Below, in pieces: positions 15,649 through 23,853 of a stretch of DNA of 64,000 bases. Location of the stretch: positions 50,374 through 114,373 of IMG/VR virus record IMGVR_UViG_3300020472_000012; one strand, 5' to 3'. The stretch is from a virus. Below the pieces are notes generated by a model that was not told the origin of the DNA, did no database searches, and saw nothing but the letters and a program-made list of their open reading frames with translations. A program made the position numbers and the translations under genes. Position 1 is the first letter of the stretch, and each line of letters starts with the position of its first letter.

Positions 15649-16514
15649 ATGAACAAGTAAGAGTCATCAAGTTTACTGGAAAGAACAAAAACAAAGACAA
15701 TGTTCCCAACATGGAGTTAAGGAACAGAGTCATGAGTAAAGTTTTTAACAGAACAGAAAAAGAAAGAAGAATTCTATTTGCAAAGTGTGCTCAAGCTGCA
15801 TACTGGAATAAAGCAGATGGAAAAGAATTTGGTAAACAGTTTGGATGGAAAGCACATCAGTATATCGATATTGAAGGTGCTCAAGTTCATATTTGGCATG
15901 ATGCAGAAGACTTAATCATTGCAGCGAGAGGTACAGAACCTACTCAGATGAATGATATCTATGCAGATTTAGAAATATTCAAATCCGACTCATTCACTGG
16001 AGTTGGTCAAATCCATCAAGGATTTAGAGAAGAAGTAGATAAAGTTTGGGACTCAATTCTTTCCAGAGTAGAAAAGTATGGAAGGAAAGGTAGAGTTGCA
16101 AAGAAAATTTGGGTAACAGGACACTCGCTCGGTGGTGCAATGGCAACACTTATTGCATCTCGTCTTGAGTATGTGAATAAATATGATGTAGATACACTCT
16201 ACACTTATGGTTCACCTAGAGCGGGTGGCCCTAAGTTTGCCAAATGGTGCAATACTCATTTGAACCACCAAAGGTTTGTAAACAACAATGATGTTGTACC
16301 TTGTGTTCCTTCTGTATTCAGATGGAGACACAATGGAAGATGCAAGTACATCAAGTCTGATGGAACAGTAACAGACTTAGGAAGATGGTCGATGGAAAGA
16401 ATCAAGGACAAAGGGTGGGGACTATTAACAACAATAATAAAAGGAAGATTAGACTTTGTTGCAGACCATAATATAGTTGACTATATTAAACATCTGGAAA
16501 AGGATAATGCATGA
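15645..16514 (+). CDS. Class 3 lipase-like alpha/beta hydrolase
   Basis: The 289-residue protein shows a lipase_3 fold: RGTEP strand, nucleophile elbow GHSLGG (S161), acid D216 (FVNNNDVVP) and H229 (FRWRHNG), the full triad. No signal peptide, so it acts in the cytoplasm or after lysis. Possible roles are host membrane lipid turnover or lysis support; this is inference. It follows RegA with ATGA coupling. Confidence 0.8.
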   Translation: MNEQVRVIKFTGKNKNKDNVPNMELRNRVMSKVFNRTEKERRILFAKCAQAAYWNKADGKEFGKQFGWKAHQYIDIEGAQVHIWHDAEDLIIAARGTEPTQMNDIYADLEIFKSDSFTGVGQIHQGFREEVDKVWDSILSRVEKYGRKGRVAKKIWVTGHSLGGAMATLIASRLEYVNKYDVDTLYTYGSPRAGGPKFAKWCNTHLNHQRFVNNNDVVPCVPSVFRWRHNGRCKYIKSDGTVTDLGRWSMERIKDKGWGLLTTIIKGRLDFVADHNIVDYIKHLEKDNA

Positions 16515-16517
16515 TAA

Positions 16518-16892
16518 ATGAAGTGGTTATTGACAGTTTTATTTTTTATGTCAGCTGCGGGCTCGTGTGATGCAGCCATAAAAGAGTGGACTGAAAAAGA
16601 AAGAAAACTCTATCATTCATACCTAACATTATCAGCAATCGACACATATCAAACATTTAAAATGATTGATTGTCAGAAACAACCATCTTGTCCTTTTGTA
16701 GAAATGAATCCTATAATAGGCAGTCATCCATCTAAAGAAAGATTATTGGCTGTTAAGTTTATAGGTAATGCAGTAATCTATAAACTGTTAGACAACAATG
16801 CTAACGACAGAGAATTTGCATTAAAGTTAATGAATGGTCTACAAGGATTCGTAGTAACTCACAATGGTATTTACTACATGAGAAGGTTTTAA
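16518..16892 (+). CDS. Secreted small protein
   Basis: The 124-residue protein has a signal peptide (MKWLLTVLFFMSAAGSCDA). The mature part has LSAIDTYQTFKMIDCQ, PSCPFVEMNPIIGSHPS and RLLAVKFIGNAVIYKLLD. This 'D-T-x-x-T...E-x-N-P-x-x-G..P' arrangement recurs in small phage and bacterial membrane-associated proteins, but I cannot name a function. Two Cys could form a periplasmic disulphide. Confidence 0.6.
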   Translation: MKWLLTVLFFMSAAGSCDAAIKEWTEKERKLYHSYLTLSAIDTYQTFKMIDCQKQPSCPFVEMNPIIGSHPSKERLLAVKFIGNAVIYKLLDNNANDREFALKLMNGLQGFVVTHNGIYYMRRF

Positions 16893-17159
16893 ATGTATAC
16901 ATTATTAATACTAACACTTAAATCAATCCTATCATCAGTTATAGGAAGTTCTTTCTATAGGTGGTTTCAAACAACAAATTTTGGTATATGGTTCCAAGTT
17001 AAACTCGAACAATTCATGTCTTATTTGTCCGATAAATATGATATAGAACTTGCAAAAAAAGAAGCAAAGTGGAGACAGGATTATCCATTACTTTCTGCAA
17101 GAATTGATAAGATGGATAAACGAATTAAGGAACTAGAAAATGGCAAAAAAACCAGTTGA
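16893..17159 (+). CDS. Membrane-anchored coiled-coil protein
   Basis: The 88-residue protein has an N-terminal hydrophobic segment (MYTLLILTLKSILSSVIGSS) and a charged helical C-terminus (ARIDKMDKRIKELENGKKTS). It directly abuts the previous stop and overlaps the next gene by 20 bases. Function unknown. Confidence 0.55.
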   Translation: MYTLLILTLKSILSSVIGSSFYRWFQTTNFGIWFQVKLEQFMSYLSDKYDIELAKKEAKWRQDYPLLSARIDKMDKRIKELENGKKTS

Positions 17160-18144
17160 CCACTTCAACACTGGGATGTGGACATCCCCTTGGCAACAAG
17201 TAAAATCTCTTTGGAACATATCAACCTCACGAACAAGACCAGACTACAGTCTGGAAGTATTTGGTGATGTTGCATCACAATTCTTTGGTGTTGGTGCATT
17301 AGAAAGTAGAAAGTTAGTATACAAATGGGCAACTAATCCAGAAACAAGACCTATAACAGATGGACATTGGTTACACTCAGAACTATTATGTGACCCAGAT
17401 TTCCTACAATCTTGTCCAGAAGGTTCTCTAGGACATGGGTATATGCAGTTTATGGAGTTCTGGCAACCCATCTATGCAAAGGAAGGAGTTGAAGGTGCAT
17501 ATGGTAAGCCTTGGTATAGTGCAAGACACTTTGCAGATGTATCCCACAATCAAGTTAAGAAACGCAAACAAAACAAATTCAGTCCAGACCTTTCAAAACA
17601 TATTGCAAAAAAAGAACTAAACTACTATCTTAGTAACCCTAGAGTACATCCAGATATGAAAAGGGATGTAGAAAATCTAGGAATGTCAAAGGCTTTGAGA
17701 ATCAGAGTTGGAGATAGACTGATGGGGATGCATGACATGTATCATATTTTACTAGGATTTGGTAGAGACCAATTAGGTGAAATGTTAATTCTATGTTGGA
17801 ATGCAGTGCATTCTGGATATACTGGATTACATGTAATCACTTGGTTAACTGCATTTAGAGAATCAATTAAACATAGAACATGGGAACCTCTTAGAATGAG
17901 AACCGAAGCATATGAAAATGCAAAAAAATCTAAGAACTTATTAGAAGTAAACTATGAAGAAGCACTTCTAACAGACCTAACAAAGTTAAGAAGAAAGTTG
18001 GGTATTAAGATGAATAAGTCCTATCAAAAATTTACTGGTGTAAGACATTATAATACTATTCCATCTAAACAATATAAGATGGAGAGTTGGGAAGAAGGAA
18101 CTAGACTATATCAGTGTAGTCAAGAGGGCGATTCGTATAAATAA
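17140..18144 (+). CDS. COQ4-family protein (second of two)
   Basis: The 334-residue protein has H198, D199, H202 and E214 in MHDMYHILLGFGRDQLGE, again HDxxHx11E. A helical N-terminal half (SPWQQVKSLWNIS, FLQSCPEGSLGHGYMQFM) is more like full-length COQ4 than the shorter copy at 962. COQ4 supports ubiquinone-ring decarboxylation, and the motif is the metal site. A second, divergent paralogue in one phage suggests selection on host quinone metabolism or a related quinone. It overlaps the preceding gene by 20 bases. Confidence 0.78.
   Translation: MAKKPVDHFNTGMWTSPWQQVKSLWNISTSRTRPDYSLEVFGDVASQFFGVGALESRKLVYKWATNPETRPITDGHWLHSELLCDPDFLQSCPEGSLGHGYMQFMEFWQPIYAKEGVEGAYGKPWYSARHFADVSHNQVKKRKQNKFSPDLSKHIAKKELNYYLSNPRVHPDMKRDVENLGMSKALRIRVGDRLMGMHDMYHILLGFGRDQLGEMLILCWNAVHSGYTGLHVITWLTAFRESIKHRTWEPLRMRTEAYENAKKSKNLLEVNYEEALLTDLTKLRRKLGIKMNKSYQKFTGVRHYNTIPSKQYKMESWEEGTRLYQCSQEGDSYK
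18136..18143 (+). promoter_or_regulatory. T4-type late promoter box
   Basis: TATAAATA overlapping the COQ4-like stop. The ATG at 18153 lies 9 bases beyond it, with no Shine-Dalgarno sequence. Confidence 0.65.
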
Positions 18145-18152
18145 TACTTACG

Positions 18153-18392
18153 ATGCCAGTAAAGTATAAAACAGCACATAGAACGATAGATAGGATGACC
18201 AAAAGAGAGGTCATGAACTATTATCATATGAAGTGCCAGAGTTTGAATGAGTTGTTGAAATGTTTTAATGATGAAAACACAAAACCAAAACTCAGACAAA
18301 AAGTGAAGAATGAATTAGTGAGAAGACAAAAAATTGGTCTTATCAGATTACAGATGAGAAACAGTGAAGGCGTCGTCTCTGAGTTCAAATAA
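18153..18392 (+). CDS. Conserved marine T4-like phage protein
   Basis: The 79-residue basic protein (MPVKYKTAHRTIDRMTKREVMNYY...NELLKCFNDENTKPKLRQKVKNELVRR) resembles a small protein common in cyanomyophages ('NTKPKxRQKxxNELVRR'). It is helical and possibly nucleic-acid binding. It is expressed from the late box just upstream with almost no leader. Function unknown. Confidence 0.65.
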   Translation: MPVKYKTAHRTIDRMTKREVMNYYHMKCQSLNELLKCFNDENTKPKLRQKVKNELVRRQKIGLIRLQMRNSEGVVSEFK

Positions 18393-18405
18393 TCGAGGTA
18401 GATAT

Positions 18406-18564
18406 ATGGACTGGTTAAAAAGCAGATTGTCAGAAGCTTCCACTTTAGATGGTGGAGTTATCTTGGCATTATCACTTGGTATCCTGTTCTTAGGCCCAAT
18501 CCTTAAATACTTAGCATATGCTGGAGTATTATATGGTGGTTGGAAAATGCTTAAGAAAGGGTAA
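18406..18564 (+). CDS. Small membrane protein, late
   Basis: The 52-residue protein has an amphipathic N-terminus (MDWLKSRLSEAST) and a hydrophobic region (VILALSLGILFLGPILKYLAYAGVL) ending in GGWKMLKKG. GAGG precedes ATG 18406; a longer frame from 18364 would overlap the previous gene. It is followed by a terminator. Confidence 0.6.
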   Translation: MDWLKSRLSEASTLDGGVILALSLGILFLGPILKYLAYAGVLYGGWKMLKKG

Positions 18565-18601
18565 CCCAATGCTCTAAACGAGAGAAGAATCGTAACGAAA
18601 G

Positions 18602-18626
18602 ACCCACCTATAAGGTGGGTTTTTTT
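18602..18626 (+). terminator. Intrinsic terminator
   Basis: ACCCACCT (18602-18609) and AGGTGGGT (18613-18620) form a perfect 8-bp GC-rich stem with a 3-base loop, followed by TTTTTT. The T-run merges into the TATAAATA late box of the next gene. Confidence 0.9.
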
Positions 18627-18633
18627 ATAAATA
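18626..18633 (+). promoter_or_regulatory. T4-type late promoter box for iscA
   Basis: TATAAATA begins in the terminator T-run. ATG 18644 lies 10 bases beyond it, with no Shine-Dalgarno sequence, so the mRNA would be nearly leaderless. Confidence 0.75.
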
Positions 18634-18643
18634 TCTCATGTAG

Positions 18644-18973
18644 ATGAACATCGAACTTACCGATAAAGCAATCCAAAAACTTATGGAAAAGACCTGTGAT
18701 ATGGGACTTTCGCATGCTGTACGCATCGGTATTACTGGTGGTGGATGTGGTGGATTTGAATATATATTCGATTTTTTAGAACACCAACCAGCAAAGGATG
18801 ATGATATTGTATTAGATTATGGAAAGTTTTTTATACATATTGACCCTGTATCTGCACCTTATCTAGATGGTCTTACTCTAGACCATACACGAAATGGACT
18901 TAATGAAGGATTCGAGTTTTTTAATCCAAATGTGAAAAACACATGTGGATGTGGCGTTTCTGTCACATTCTAA
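18644..18973 (+). CDS. iscA: A-type Fe-S carrier (IscA/ErpA-like)
   Basis: The 109-residue protein has the three family cysteines: C35 (GGGCGGFEY) and C101/C103 (NTCGCG). A-type carriers bind and pass Fe-S clusters to client enzymes. Such genes are known in some marine T4-like phages. Here a late promoter drives it, and IscU, the cluster scaffold, lies at 25731-26162. The gene stands alone between a terminator and a second late promoter. Confidence 0.88.
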   Translation: MNIELTDKAIQKLMEKTCDMGLSHAVRIGITGGGCGGFEYIFDFLEHQPAKDDDIVLDYGKFFIHIDPVSAPYLDGLTLDHTRNGLNEGFEFFNPNVKNTCGCGVSVTF

Positions 18974-18984
18974 GACCCCTTTTG

Positions 18985-18992
18985 TATAAATA
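18985..18992 (+). promoter_or_regulatory. T4-type late promoter box
   Basis: TATAAATA upstream of the membrane-protein/curli operon. The next ATG (19018) has GAAGGAGAG as its ribosome-binding site. Confidence 0.75.
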
Positions 18993-19017
18993 CTAATGAT
19001 ATATTGAAGGAGAGATT

Positions 19018-19332
19018 ATGTCTTTTATTGAATTTGTGACCGATGTGGGCGTCCCCATTGGGGGTGCTGTAGTCATGGGATTTTTTATCTTCATGGTACT
19101 TAAACAAATATTTGAGGGTATCATAGATGATATAAGGACTCTAACTGGATTTTGTAAGATGTTAGAGGACAGAGCAAGAGTTGGTTGTAATGAACTGGTG
19201 AAGATAGACCTATTGGTAAGTAGTGCATTAGATTTAACACCACCAGTCGATAGAGTGGCTAGAGCAGAAAATTTCAGAACTGATGACAAAGGTAATCCAC
19301 AAAATGTTAAACTTGATGTGAGGAGAGACTAA
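19018..19332 (+). CDS. Membrane-anchored protein, holin-like layout
   Basis: The 104-residue protein has one N-terminal membrane helix (VPIGGAVVMGFFIFMVLKQIF) followed by a charged helical cytosolic part. It resembles the next gene product in layout (short N-terminus, 'GVPIGGAVVMGFF' against 'GFPVVMAAGMGYFI'), suggesting duplication. Single-span proteins of this type include BhlA/UviB-like holins, but a holin role is only a guess. Confidence 0.6.
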   Translation: MSFIEFVTDVGVPIGGAVVMGFFIFMVLKQIFEGIIDDIRTLTGFCKMLEDRARVGCNELVKIDLLVSSALDLTPPVDRVARAENFRTDDKGNPQNVKLDVRRD

Positions 19333-19643
19333 TGGAAACATTGGCAGATGCTATCTCACAATTTGGGTTCCCTGTTGTTATGGCTGCGGGAATGGGTTAC
19401 TTTATCTATTTTATCTGGAGATTTGTAACAGATAAGATAGAACCAGAACTTGAAAAGATGCATTTTGCATTAATCAAGTGCATCGATGCAAATAGAATGT
19501 TAGATAATGATATGATTCGTCTTCAACAAAAAGTAAATGTTGTACTTGAGTACAGAGAAAGGCAAGATGTTCTTGCAGACGCAGAAGAAAAAGAAGCACT
19601 TGCAGAGGTAAAGAAGAATGAAAGAGGGAAAAGTAAGAAGTAG
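19332..19643 (+). CDS. Membrane-anchored coiled-coil protein, paralogue of preceding gene
   Basis: The 103-residue protein has an N-terminal helix (FPVVMAAGMGYFIYFIWRFV) and then a long charged coiled-coil (DNDMIRLQQKVNVVLEYRERQDVLADAEEKEAL). It overlaps the previous stop by one base and the CsgF-like gene by 26 bases. It opens the curli locus; it may be a holin-like or scaffold protein. Confidence 0.6.
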   Translation: METLADAISQFGFPVVMAAGMGYFIYFIWRFVTDKIEPELEKMHFALIKCIDANRMLDNDMIRLQQKVNVVLEYRERQDVLADAEEKEALAEVKKNERGKSKK

Positions 19644-20148
19644 AATAGAATTAATAACCTTACTGGGCATATTTGTAATATCATTATTTGGATTGACACC
19701 AAAAGCATATGGTGATGAACTTACACAAAAGTTTAAAAATCCTAGCTTTAGTGGGATAGGAACATCGGCACACTATCTTACAATTGACAATCAAGAAAAA
19801 GCAAGAAGAGATAAGATAAAAGAAGACATCGAGGCTGCACTTCTGGCTGCTGAAAGAGCAGAAGATAATACAGTCCTTGCAAAATTCATCAGAAATTTAG
19901 AAAGCAGAATTTATTCACAATTAAGTAAACAGTTGGTAGAGTCATTATTCAGTAATGAAGATGGTGCATCATTTGGTAGTTTCACTTTAGAAGATTCGGT
20001 TATAACATACGAAAGAAGAACATGTATCGTAGGTGTTGATGCTGGTTGTACAGAAGGTCAAGAAATAATTGTTCTAAACATAACTAATTCTGATGGTTCA
20101 ACAACAACTATCTCAATTCCTATTGGAGTAGGAAACTGGGGTGGATAA
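19618..20148 (+). CDS. csgF: CsgF-like curli assembly protein
   Basis: The 176-residue protein has a signal peptide (up to about KAYG, residue 32). The mature N-terminus has KFKNPSFSG, the CsgF hallmark that plugs into the CsgG pore. The C-terminal half (FGSFTLEDSVITYERR, EIIVLNITNSDGSTTTISIPI) matches CsgF's strand pattern. CsgF normally couples CsgG export to nucleation of curli fibres on the cell surface. CsgG follows with an 8-base overlap. No CsgE was recognised. Confidence 0.82.
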   Translation: MKEGKVRSRIELITLLGIFVISLFGLTPKAYGDELTQKFKNPSFSGIGTSAHYLTIDNQEKARRDKIKEDIEAALLAAERAEDNTVLAKFIRNLESRIYSQLSKQLVESLFSNEDGASFGSFTLEDSVITYERRTCIVGVDAGCTEGQEIIVLNITNSDGSTTTISIPIGVGNWGG

Positions 20149-21070
20149 TCAAAGAAAAAATCTTTTAATAGCATTATCTGGACTTTTATTAATGTCTGGA
20201 TGTGCATCTATGGTATCTCCTGGCGGGTTGTCAGACAGTAATTGTATAGAATTTATCGAATGTGTTGAAGAACCAGAAATAGTGGAACTTCCTACACATG
20301 AACAATTATTAAGTCTACCACCAGCAGATAAGAAACCAATAGTTGCAGTATACTCTTTCCCAGATAAGACTGGACAAAGAAAACAAAAAGATTCTGCAGC
20401 CTTATTCTCCACAGCAGTAACTCAAGGTGGTGAGACAATGTTAATAGATGCATTGAAAACTGCTGGTAATGGAACATGGTTTAGGGTTGTAGAAAGAGTT
20501 GGGGTTGACCACTTAACTCGTGAAAGGCAAATAGTAAGAACAACAAGAGAGCAATACAATGAAGACAAGACTGGTCTTGCACCATTGTTATTTGCTGGAA
20601 TGATTTTAGAGGGTGGTATCATAGGCTATGACACCAATCTCGAAACTGGCGGTTGGGGTGCGAGGACATTAGGCATCGGCAGTCAGCAGCAATATCGAAG
20701 GGATATAGTTACCATTTCGTTAAGAGCGGTATCTGTATTAACTGGAGAGATATTACTCAATGTCCAGACTTCAAAAACCATTTTATCTGTCGCAGGTGGT
20801 TTCGATGTCTTTAAATTTATTGATATGGATACTCAACTTGTAGAAGTTGAGAATGGAATGACAGAAAATGAATCAATAACTCGTTCAGTTAGAAGTGCCA
20901 TTGAGAAAGCAGTTTTAGAACTAATTTATCAAGGGGATGAAAAGGGTTATTGGAAAATAAATTGGCCTACAAATAAGATAATCGAAGGCAAAGTTGAAGA
21001 GTTAGTAGACGATGCAGAGATTATTGTAGTAGGTGAAGAAGAGGAAAATACAAATGAAAATGATAAATAA
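20141..21070 (+). CDS. csgG: CsgG-like curli secretion pore lipoprotein
   Basis: The 309-residue protein begins with a lipoprotein signal and lipobox LMSGC (C21). It continues with CsgG-family segments: IVAVYSFPDKTGQRK, FRVVERVGVDHLTRERQIVR, GGIIGYDTNLETGGWGARTLGIG (the transmembrane-hairpin region) and QYRRDIVTISLRAVSVLTGEILLNVQTSKTI. CsgG forms a nonameric outer-membrane channel for curlin. An acidic tail (VVGEEEENTNENDK) follows. It is encoded between CsgF-like and curlin-like genes, as a self-contained export unit. Confidence 0.9.
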   Translation: MDNQRKNLLIALSGLLLMSGCASMVSPGGLSDSNCIEFIECVEEPEIVELPTHEQLLSLPPADKKPIVAVYSFPDKTGQRKQKDSAALFSTAVTQGGETMLIDALKTAGNGTWFRVVERVGVDHLTRERQIVRTTREQYNEDKTGLAPLLFAGMILEGGIIGYDTNLETGGWGARTLGIGSQQQYRRDIVTISLRAVSVLTGEILLNVQTSKTILSVAGGFDVFKFIDMDTQLVEVENGMTENESITRSVRSAIEKAVLELIYQGDEKGYWKINWPTNKIIEGKVEELVDDAEIIVVGEEEENTNENDK

Positions 21071-21791
21071 ATTTTTATTATCTTTTACATTATTATTTAG
21101 TACATCTGTGGTTATGGGTGCAGTATCCTCATCTGACAATGAAATCTCATTAGAGCAAACTGGTGATACACTAACATTAACCATTGACCAAATTGGTTAT
21201 GGCAATAAGTTGTGTGGTACTTTAGGTTCTAATGTTTGTGCAAGTGATTGGACTATTGCTGGCACCACGCTGACGATTAACATCGACCAGATTGGTAACA
21301 GCAACAAAGTGATTGGTAACATCGACTTAGATACATCAGATATAGATTTAACATTTACTGGTGATACTAATAGTTGGACTTGGGATATAGGTGAAAGCGG
21401 AAGTTCAGATGACTCAGATTTGTTAGTTGACTTTACAGGTTCATCAAACACTGTTGATTTTAAACAGGGTTATAGTGCAGCTGCTGAAAGATTGGATTTC
21501 GATTTTGATGTTATTGGAGATTCTAATGTATTCGATATTGATATTGATGCAGATGATATGACATGGGATGTAGATATTACTGGAGACAGTAATAATGTAG
21601 TAACTACAATTTCTGATGGTTCAGACCATGAATTGAAGTTAGACCACACTGGAGATGGTGGAGACATTGATATAGTTATGTCTTCTGGAACATGTCCACA
21701 AGGAGTAAGTTCATGTTATTCAACCATAGATTTGGATATTACAAGTGATAATGCAACGATTACAATTAATCAAAAAGATACTGGGGATTAA
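21054..21791 (+). CDS. Curlin-repeat secreted protein (CsgA/CsgB-like), first
   Basis: The 245-residue protein has a signal peptide (KFLLSFTLLFSTSVVMGA) and then Asn/Gln/Asp-rich repeats: SLEQTGDTLTLTIDQIGYGNKL, TINIDQIGNSNKVIG, FDVIGDSNVFDIDIDADD, VDITGDSNNVVTTI. The 'x-x-Q-x-G-x-x-N' cross-beta unit is that of curlin subunits, with Asp-rich variants in the middle. It overlaps CsgG by 17 bases (GAGGAAA before ATG 21054). It would be the fibre subunit or nucleator exported through CsgG. Confidence 0.78.
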   Translation: MKMINKFLLSFTLLFSTSVVMGAVSSSDNEISLEQTGDTLTLTIDQIGYGNKLCGTLGSNVCASDWTIAGTTLTINIDQIGNSNKVIGNIDLDTSDIDLTFTGDTNSWTWDIGESGSSDDSDLLVDFTGSSNTVDFKQGYSAAAERLDFDFDVIGDSNVFDIDIDADDMTWDVDITGDSNNVVTTISDGSDHELKLDHTGDGGDIDIVMSSGTCPQGVSSCYSTIDLDITSDNATITINQKDTGD

Positions 21792-22893
21792 TCTCCTACT
21801 CTTTAGTTTAGTATCGTATGCTGACAGTATTGGGGACATTACTGAACATAAGGGTAGTGCGGGATTAACCAGACAATCTGGGGAGTCCTTACCTACCGAT
21901 GTGGGGATTGACATTATGTCCTTAGACCATATAGTTACTGCTAATGGTCGAATGAAAATCCAATTTGTAGATGACACAAAACTTTCATTGACAGAACAGT
22001 CTGAGGTTACAATAGACGAATACTATTTTGACCCAGACCCATCTAAGAGTAAGATGGCAATGAGTTTTGTATCTGGTACTGCAAGGTTTGCTACTGGTAA
22101 ACTAGGACTTGTTCCTAGAGAGAATATAATAATTCAAACACCAACTGCGACCATTGGTATTAGAGGCACCGATTTCACTACAAGCGTAGATGAACTGGGA
22201 AGAAGCCTTGTAATATTGCTACCAGAAACAGAATGTACTATTGATGGAGATTGTTCTCCATCTGGTGAAATAACAGTTACGAATGATGGTGGGACTGTAA
22301 CTCTATCCGAAGCATACCAAGCAACAATGGTATCATCGTTTGACCAGAGTCCAGTTCAACCTGTAACTTTAGAAAATATAAATGTCAATATGATTGACAA
22401 TATGTTCATCGTCTCACCACCAGAAAAGATTGTAGAAGCGGTTGAGGATGAACAAGGGGAAGCTGATAATACAGACCCAGCAAGTATATTGGATTTTACT
22501 GATTTAGATGTAAATGAGTTAGATGAAGATAAACTTAAAGAAGAAGATATGGAGTTCACAGAGCTCGATATGGATTTATTAAATGTTGACTTTCTTCAAG
22601 ATTTATTAACTACGATTGAAGAAGTAGATGTTTTAAAAAAGAGAACTGGTGCAGATGACACTGGTAATATTGTAGGAACAGTATTAGGTTTTGATAAAGA
22701 TACTCAGTACAATACTATCATTGATAAGGGTGCTGGAACAATATGGTTTTATAGAGAAGTAAATGGAATCATATCAGTTAAAGTACCTATTAGTGCCAAT
22801 TTAACATTGGAGTCAGAAAATGAAGGGAAGAGGAATCTTATTACTGTTAACGATGGTGAGTCTATCGTTATCATCATTCGTCAGGGCGGGTGA
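21751..22893 (+). CDS. FecR-domain secreted protein
   Basis: The 380-residue protein has a signal peptide (IKKILGINLLLFSLVSYA) and a FecR domain (GDITEHKGSAGL, VTANGRMKIQFVDDTKLSLTEQS, QTPTATIGIRGTDFTTS). A long acidic Asp/Glu/Leu-rich linker (about residues 230-285) precedes a C-terminal beta segment (IWFYREVNGIISVKVPI). FecR domains occur in surface-signalling and extracytoplasmic assemblies. It overlaps both neighbouring curlin-like genes in other frames. ATG 21751 or GTG 21745 could start it. Confidence 0.75.
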   Translation: MQRLQLIKKILGINLLLFSLVSYADSIGDITEHKGSAGLTRQSGESLPTDVGIDIMSLDHIVTANGRMKIQFVDDTKLSLTEQSEVTIDEYYFDPDPSKSKMAMSFVSGTARFATGKLGLVPRENIIIQTPTATIGIRGTDFTTSVDELGRSLVILLPETECTIDGDCSPSGEITVTNDGGTVTLSEAYQATMVSSFDQSPVQPVTLENINVNMIDNMFIVSPPEKIVEAVEDEQGEADNTDPASILDFTDLDVNELDEDKLKEEDMEFTELDMDLLNVDFLQDLLTTIEEVDVLKKRTGADDTGNIVGTVLGFDKDTQYNTIIDKGAGTIWFYREVNGIISVKVPISANLTLESENEGKRNLITVNDGESIVIIIRQGG

Positions 22894-23629
22894 TGAACAC
22901 AATCACATACATATAGACCAAGTACAAAGTGGAGATAACTTTGAACTAGGTATTGACCAAATTGGTTATGAGAACTTAATTAAGTTCTCTTTTAACCATG
23001 ATGATAATACAGTAAACATACTACAATCTGGAAACAACATGTATATTGGATATACAGATGCATGGGGTTCTGGTTATAGTTGGGGTGGAGATTTAGATGG
23101 ATTGAGAAATGATGTTGATATTCGTCAAAAGTGTTCACTTACATCCTGTAATGAAACAGATTTTCAATTTCATATCTGGGGTGATGACAACGAAGTTGTC
23201 TTTGGTCAAGGATATGAAAACAATAATAGTTTAACACCAAATTGGAATTACGATGGTAATGAGCCTGGTGGAAACTTTGTCAGACTAGACATACATGGTG
23301 ATGATAACAAATTCAAAGGAAGTCAGAAACAAGATTCAAGTTCAGTTAGTCATACTGCAACAGTAAACATATATGCAGACAATAATGATGTATTTTTAAA
23401 GCAAATGCAAAATGGAAACAAAACTTTCACGATGACTATCTATAATGACTACAATGAAGTTGCAGTTACACAAAAAAACAATGGGGCTCATACTGCAACT
23501 ATTACATTAAGAGGAACCCAACCAACAGATTTAAACTTATCACAATCTGGAAACACAACACAAACTTATTCATTAAACCAGAATTGTGTAACAGCAGGTG
23601 GATGTTCAGTCACAGTAAATCAGAACTAA
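22820..23629 (+). CDS. Curlin-repeat secreted protein, second
   Basis: The 269-residue protein has a signal peptide (ILLLLTMVSLSLSSFVRA). Curlin-type units follow: HIDQVQSGDNFELGIDQIGYENLIKF, NTVNILQSGNNMYIGYTD, EVVFGQGYENN, FLKQMQNGNKTFTM, VAVTQKNNGAHTATI and DLNLSQSGNTTQTYSLNQN. Compared with the first curlin-like protein it is Gln- and Asn-richer and aromatic, so the pair may be major subunit and nucleator. The gene overlaps the FecR gene by 74 bases, which is unusually long. Confidence 0.78.
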   Translation: MKGRGILLLLTMVSLSLSSFVRAGDEHNHIHIDQVQSGDNFELGIDQIGYENLIKFSFNHDDNTVNILQSGNNMYIGYTDAWGSGYSWGGDLDGLRNDVDIRQKCSLTSCNETDFQFHIWGDDNEVVFGQGYENNNSLTPNWNYDGNEPGGNFVRLDIHGDDNKFKGSQKQDSSSVSHTATVNIYADNNDVFLKQMQNGNKTFTMTIYNDYNEVAVTQKNNGAHTATITLRGTQPTDLNLSQSGNTTQTYSLNQNCVTAGGCSVTVNQN

Positions 23630-23643
23630 ACAATATATGAACA

Positions 23644-23853
23644 GTGAAAGACAAGACCGAAAAATATACGACCCTAGTAAGAATGCCGTACAAGGATGCT
23701 ATTCGTATAATCCTACGCACAATTGATTATCATAATCATATGATGGTAGTAGACAAAGACAATTATTACTTTCACGAAAAACAGATGAGACGATTAAAAG
23801 TATGGATGATAGATATGAAAGATTTCATCCACGAAGAAGAAAATAATGGGTAA
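23644..23853 (+). CDS. Hypothetical basic protein
   Basis: A 69-residue frame from GTG 23644; an ATG at 23683 would give 56 residues. It is rich in Met, His, Lys and Asp (YHNHMMVVDKDNYYFHEKQMRRLKVWMIDMKDF). It overlaps the cyclase gene by 8 bases. A competing 29-codon frame starts at ATG 23638. Start uncertain, function unknown. Confidence 0.5.
   Translation: MKDKTEKYTTLVRMPYKDAIRIILRTIDYHNHMMVVDKDNYYFHEKQMRRLKVWMIDMKDFIHEEENNG

Noticed and set aside
23638-23727. 29-codon frame from ATG 23638
   Set aside because: It competes with the longer frame ending at 23853; composition gives no support and there is no ribosome-binding site.
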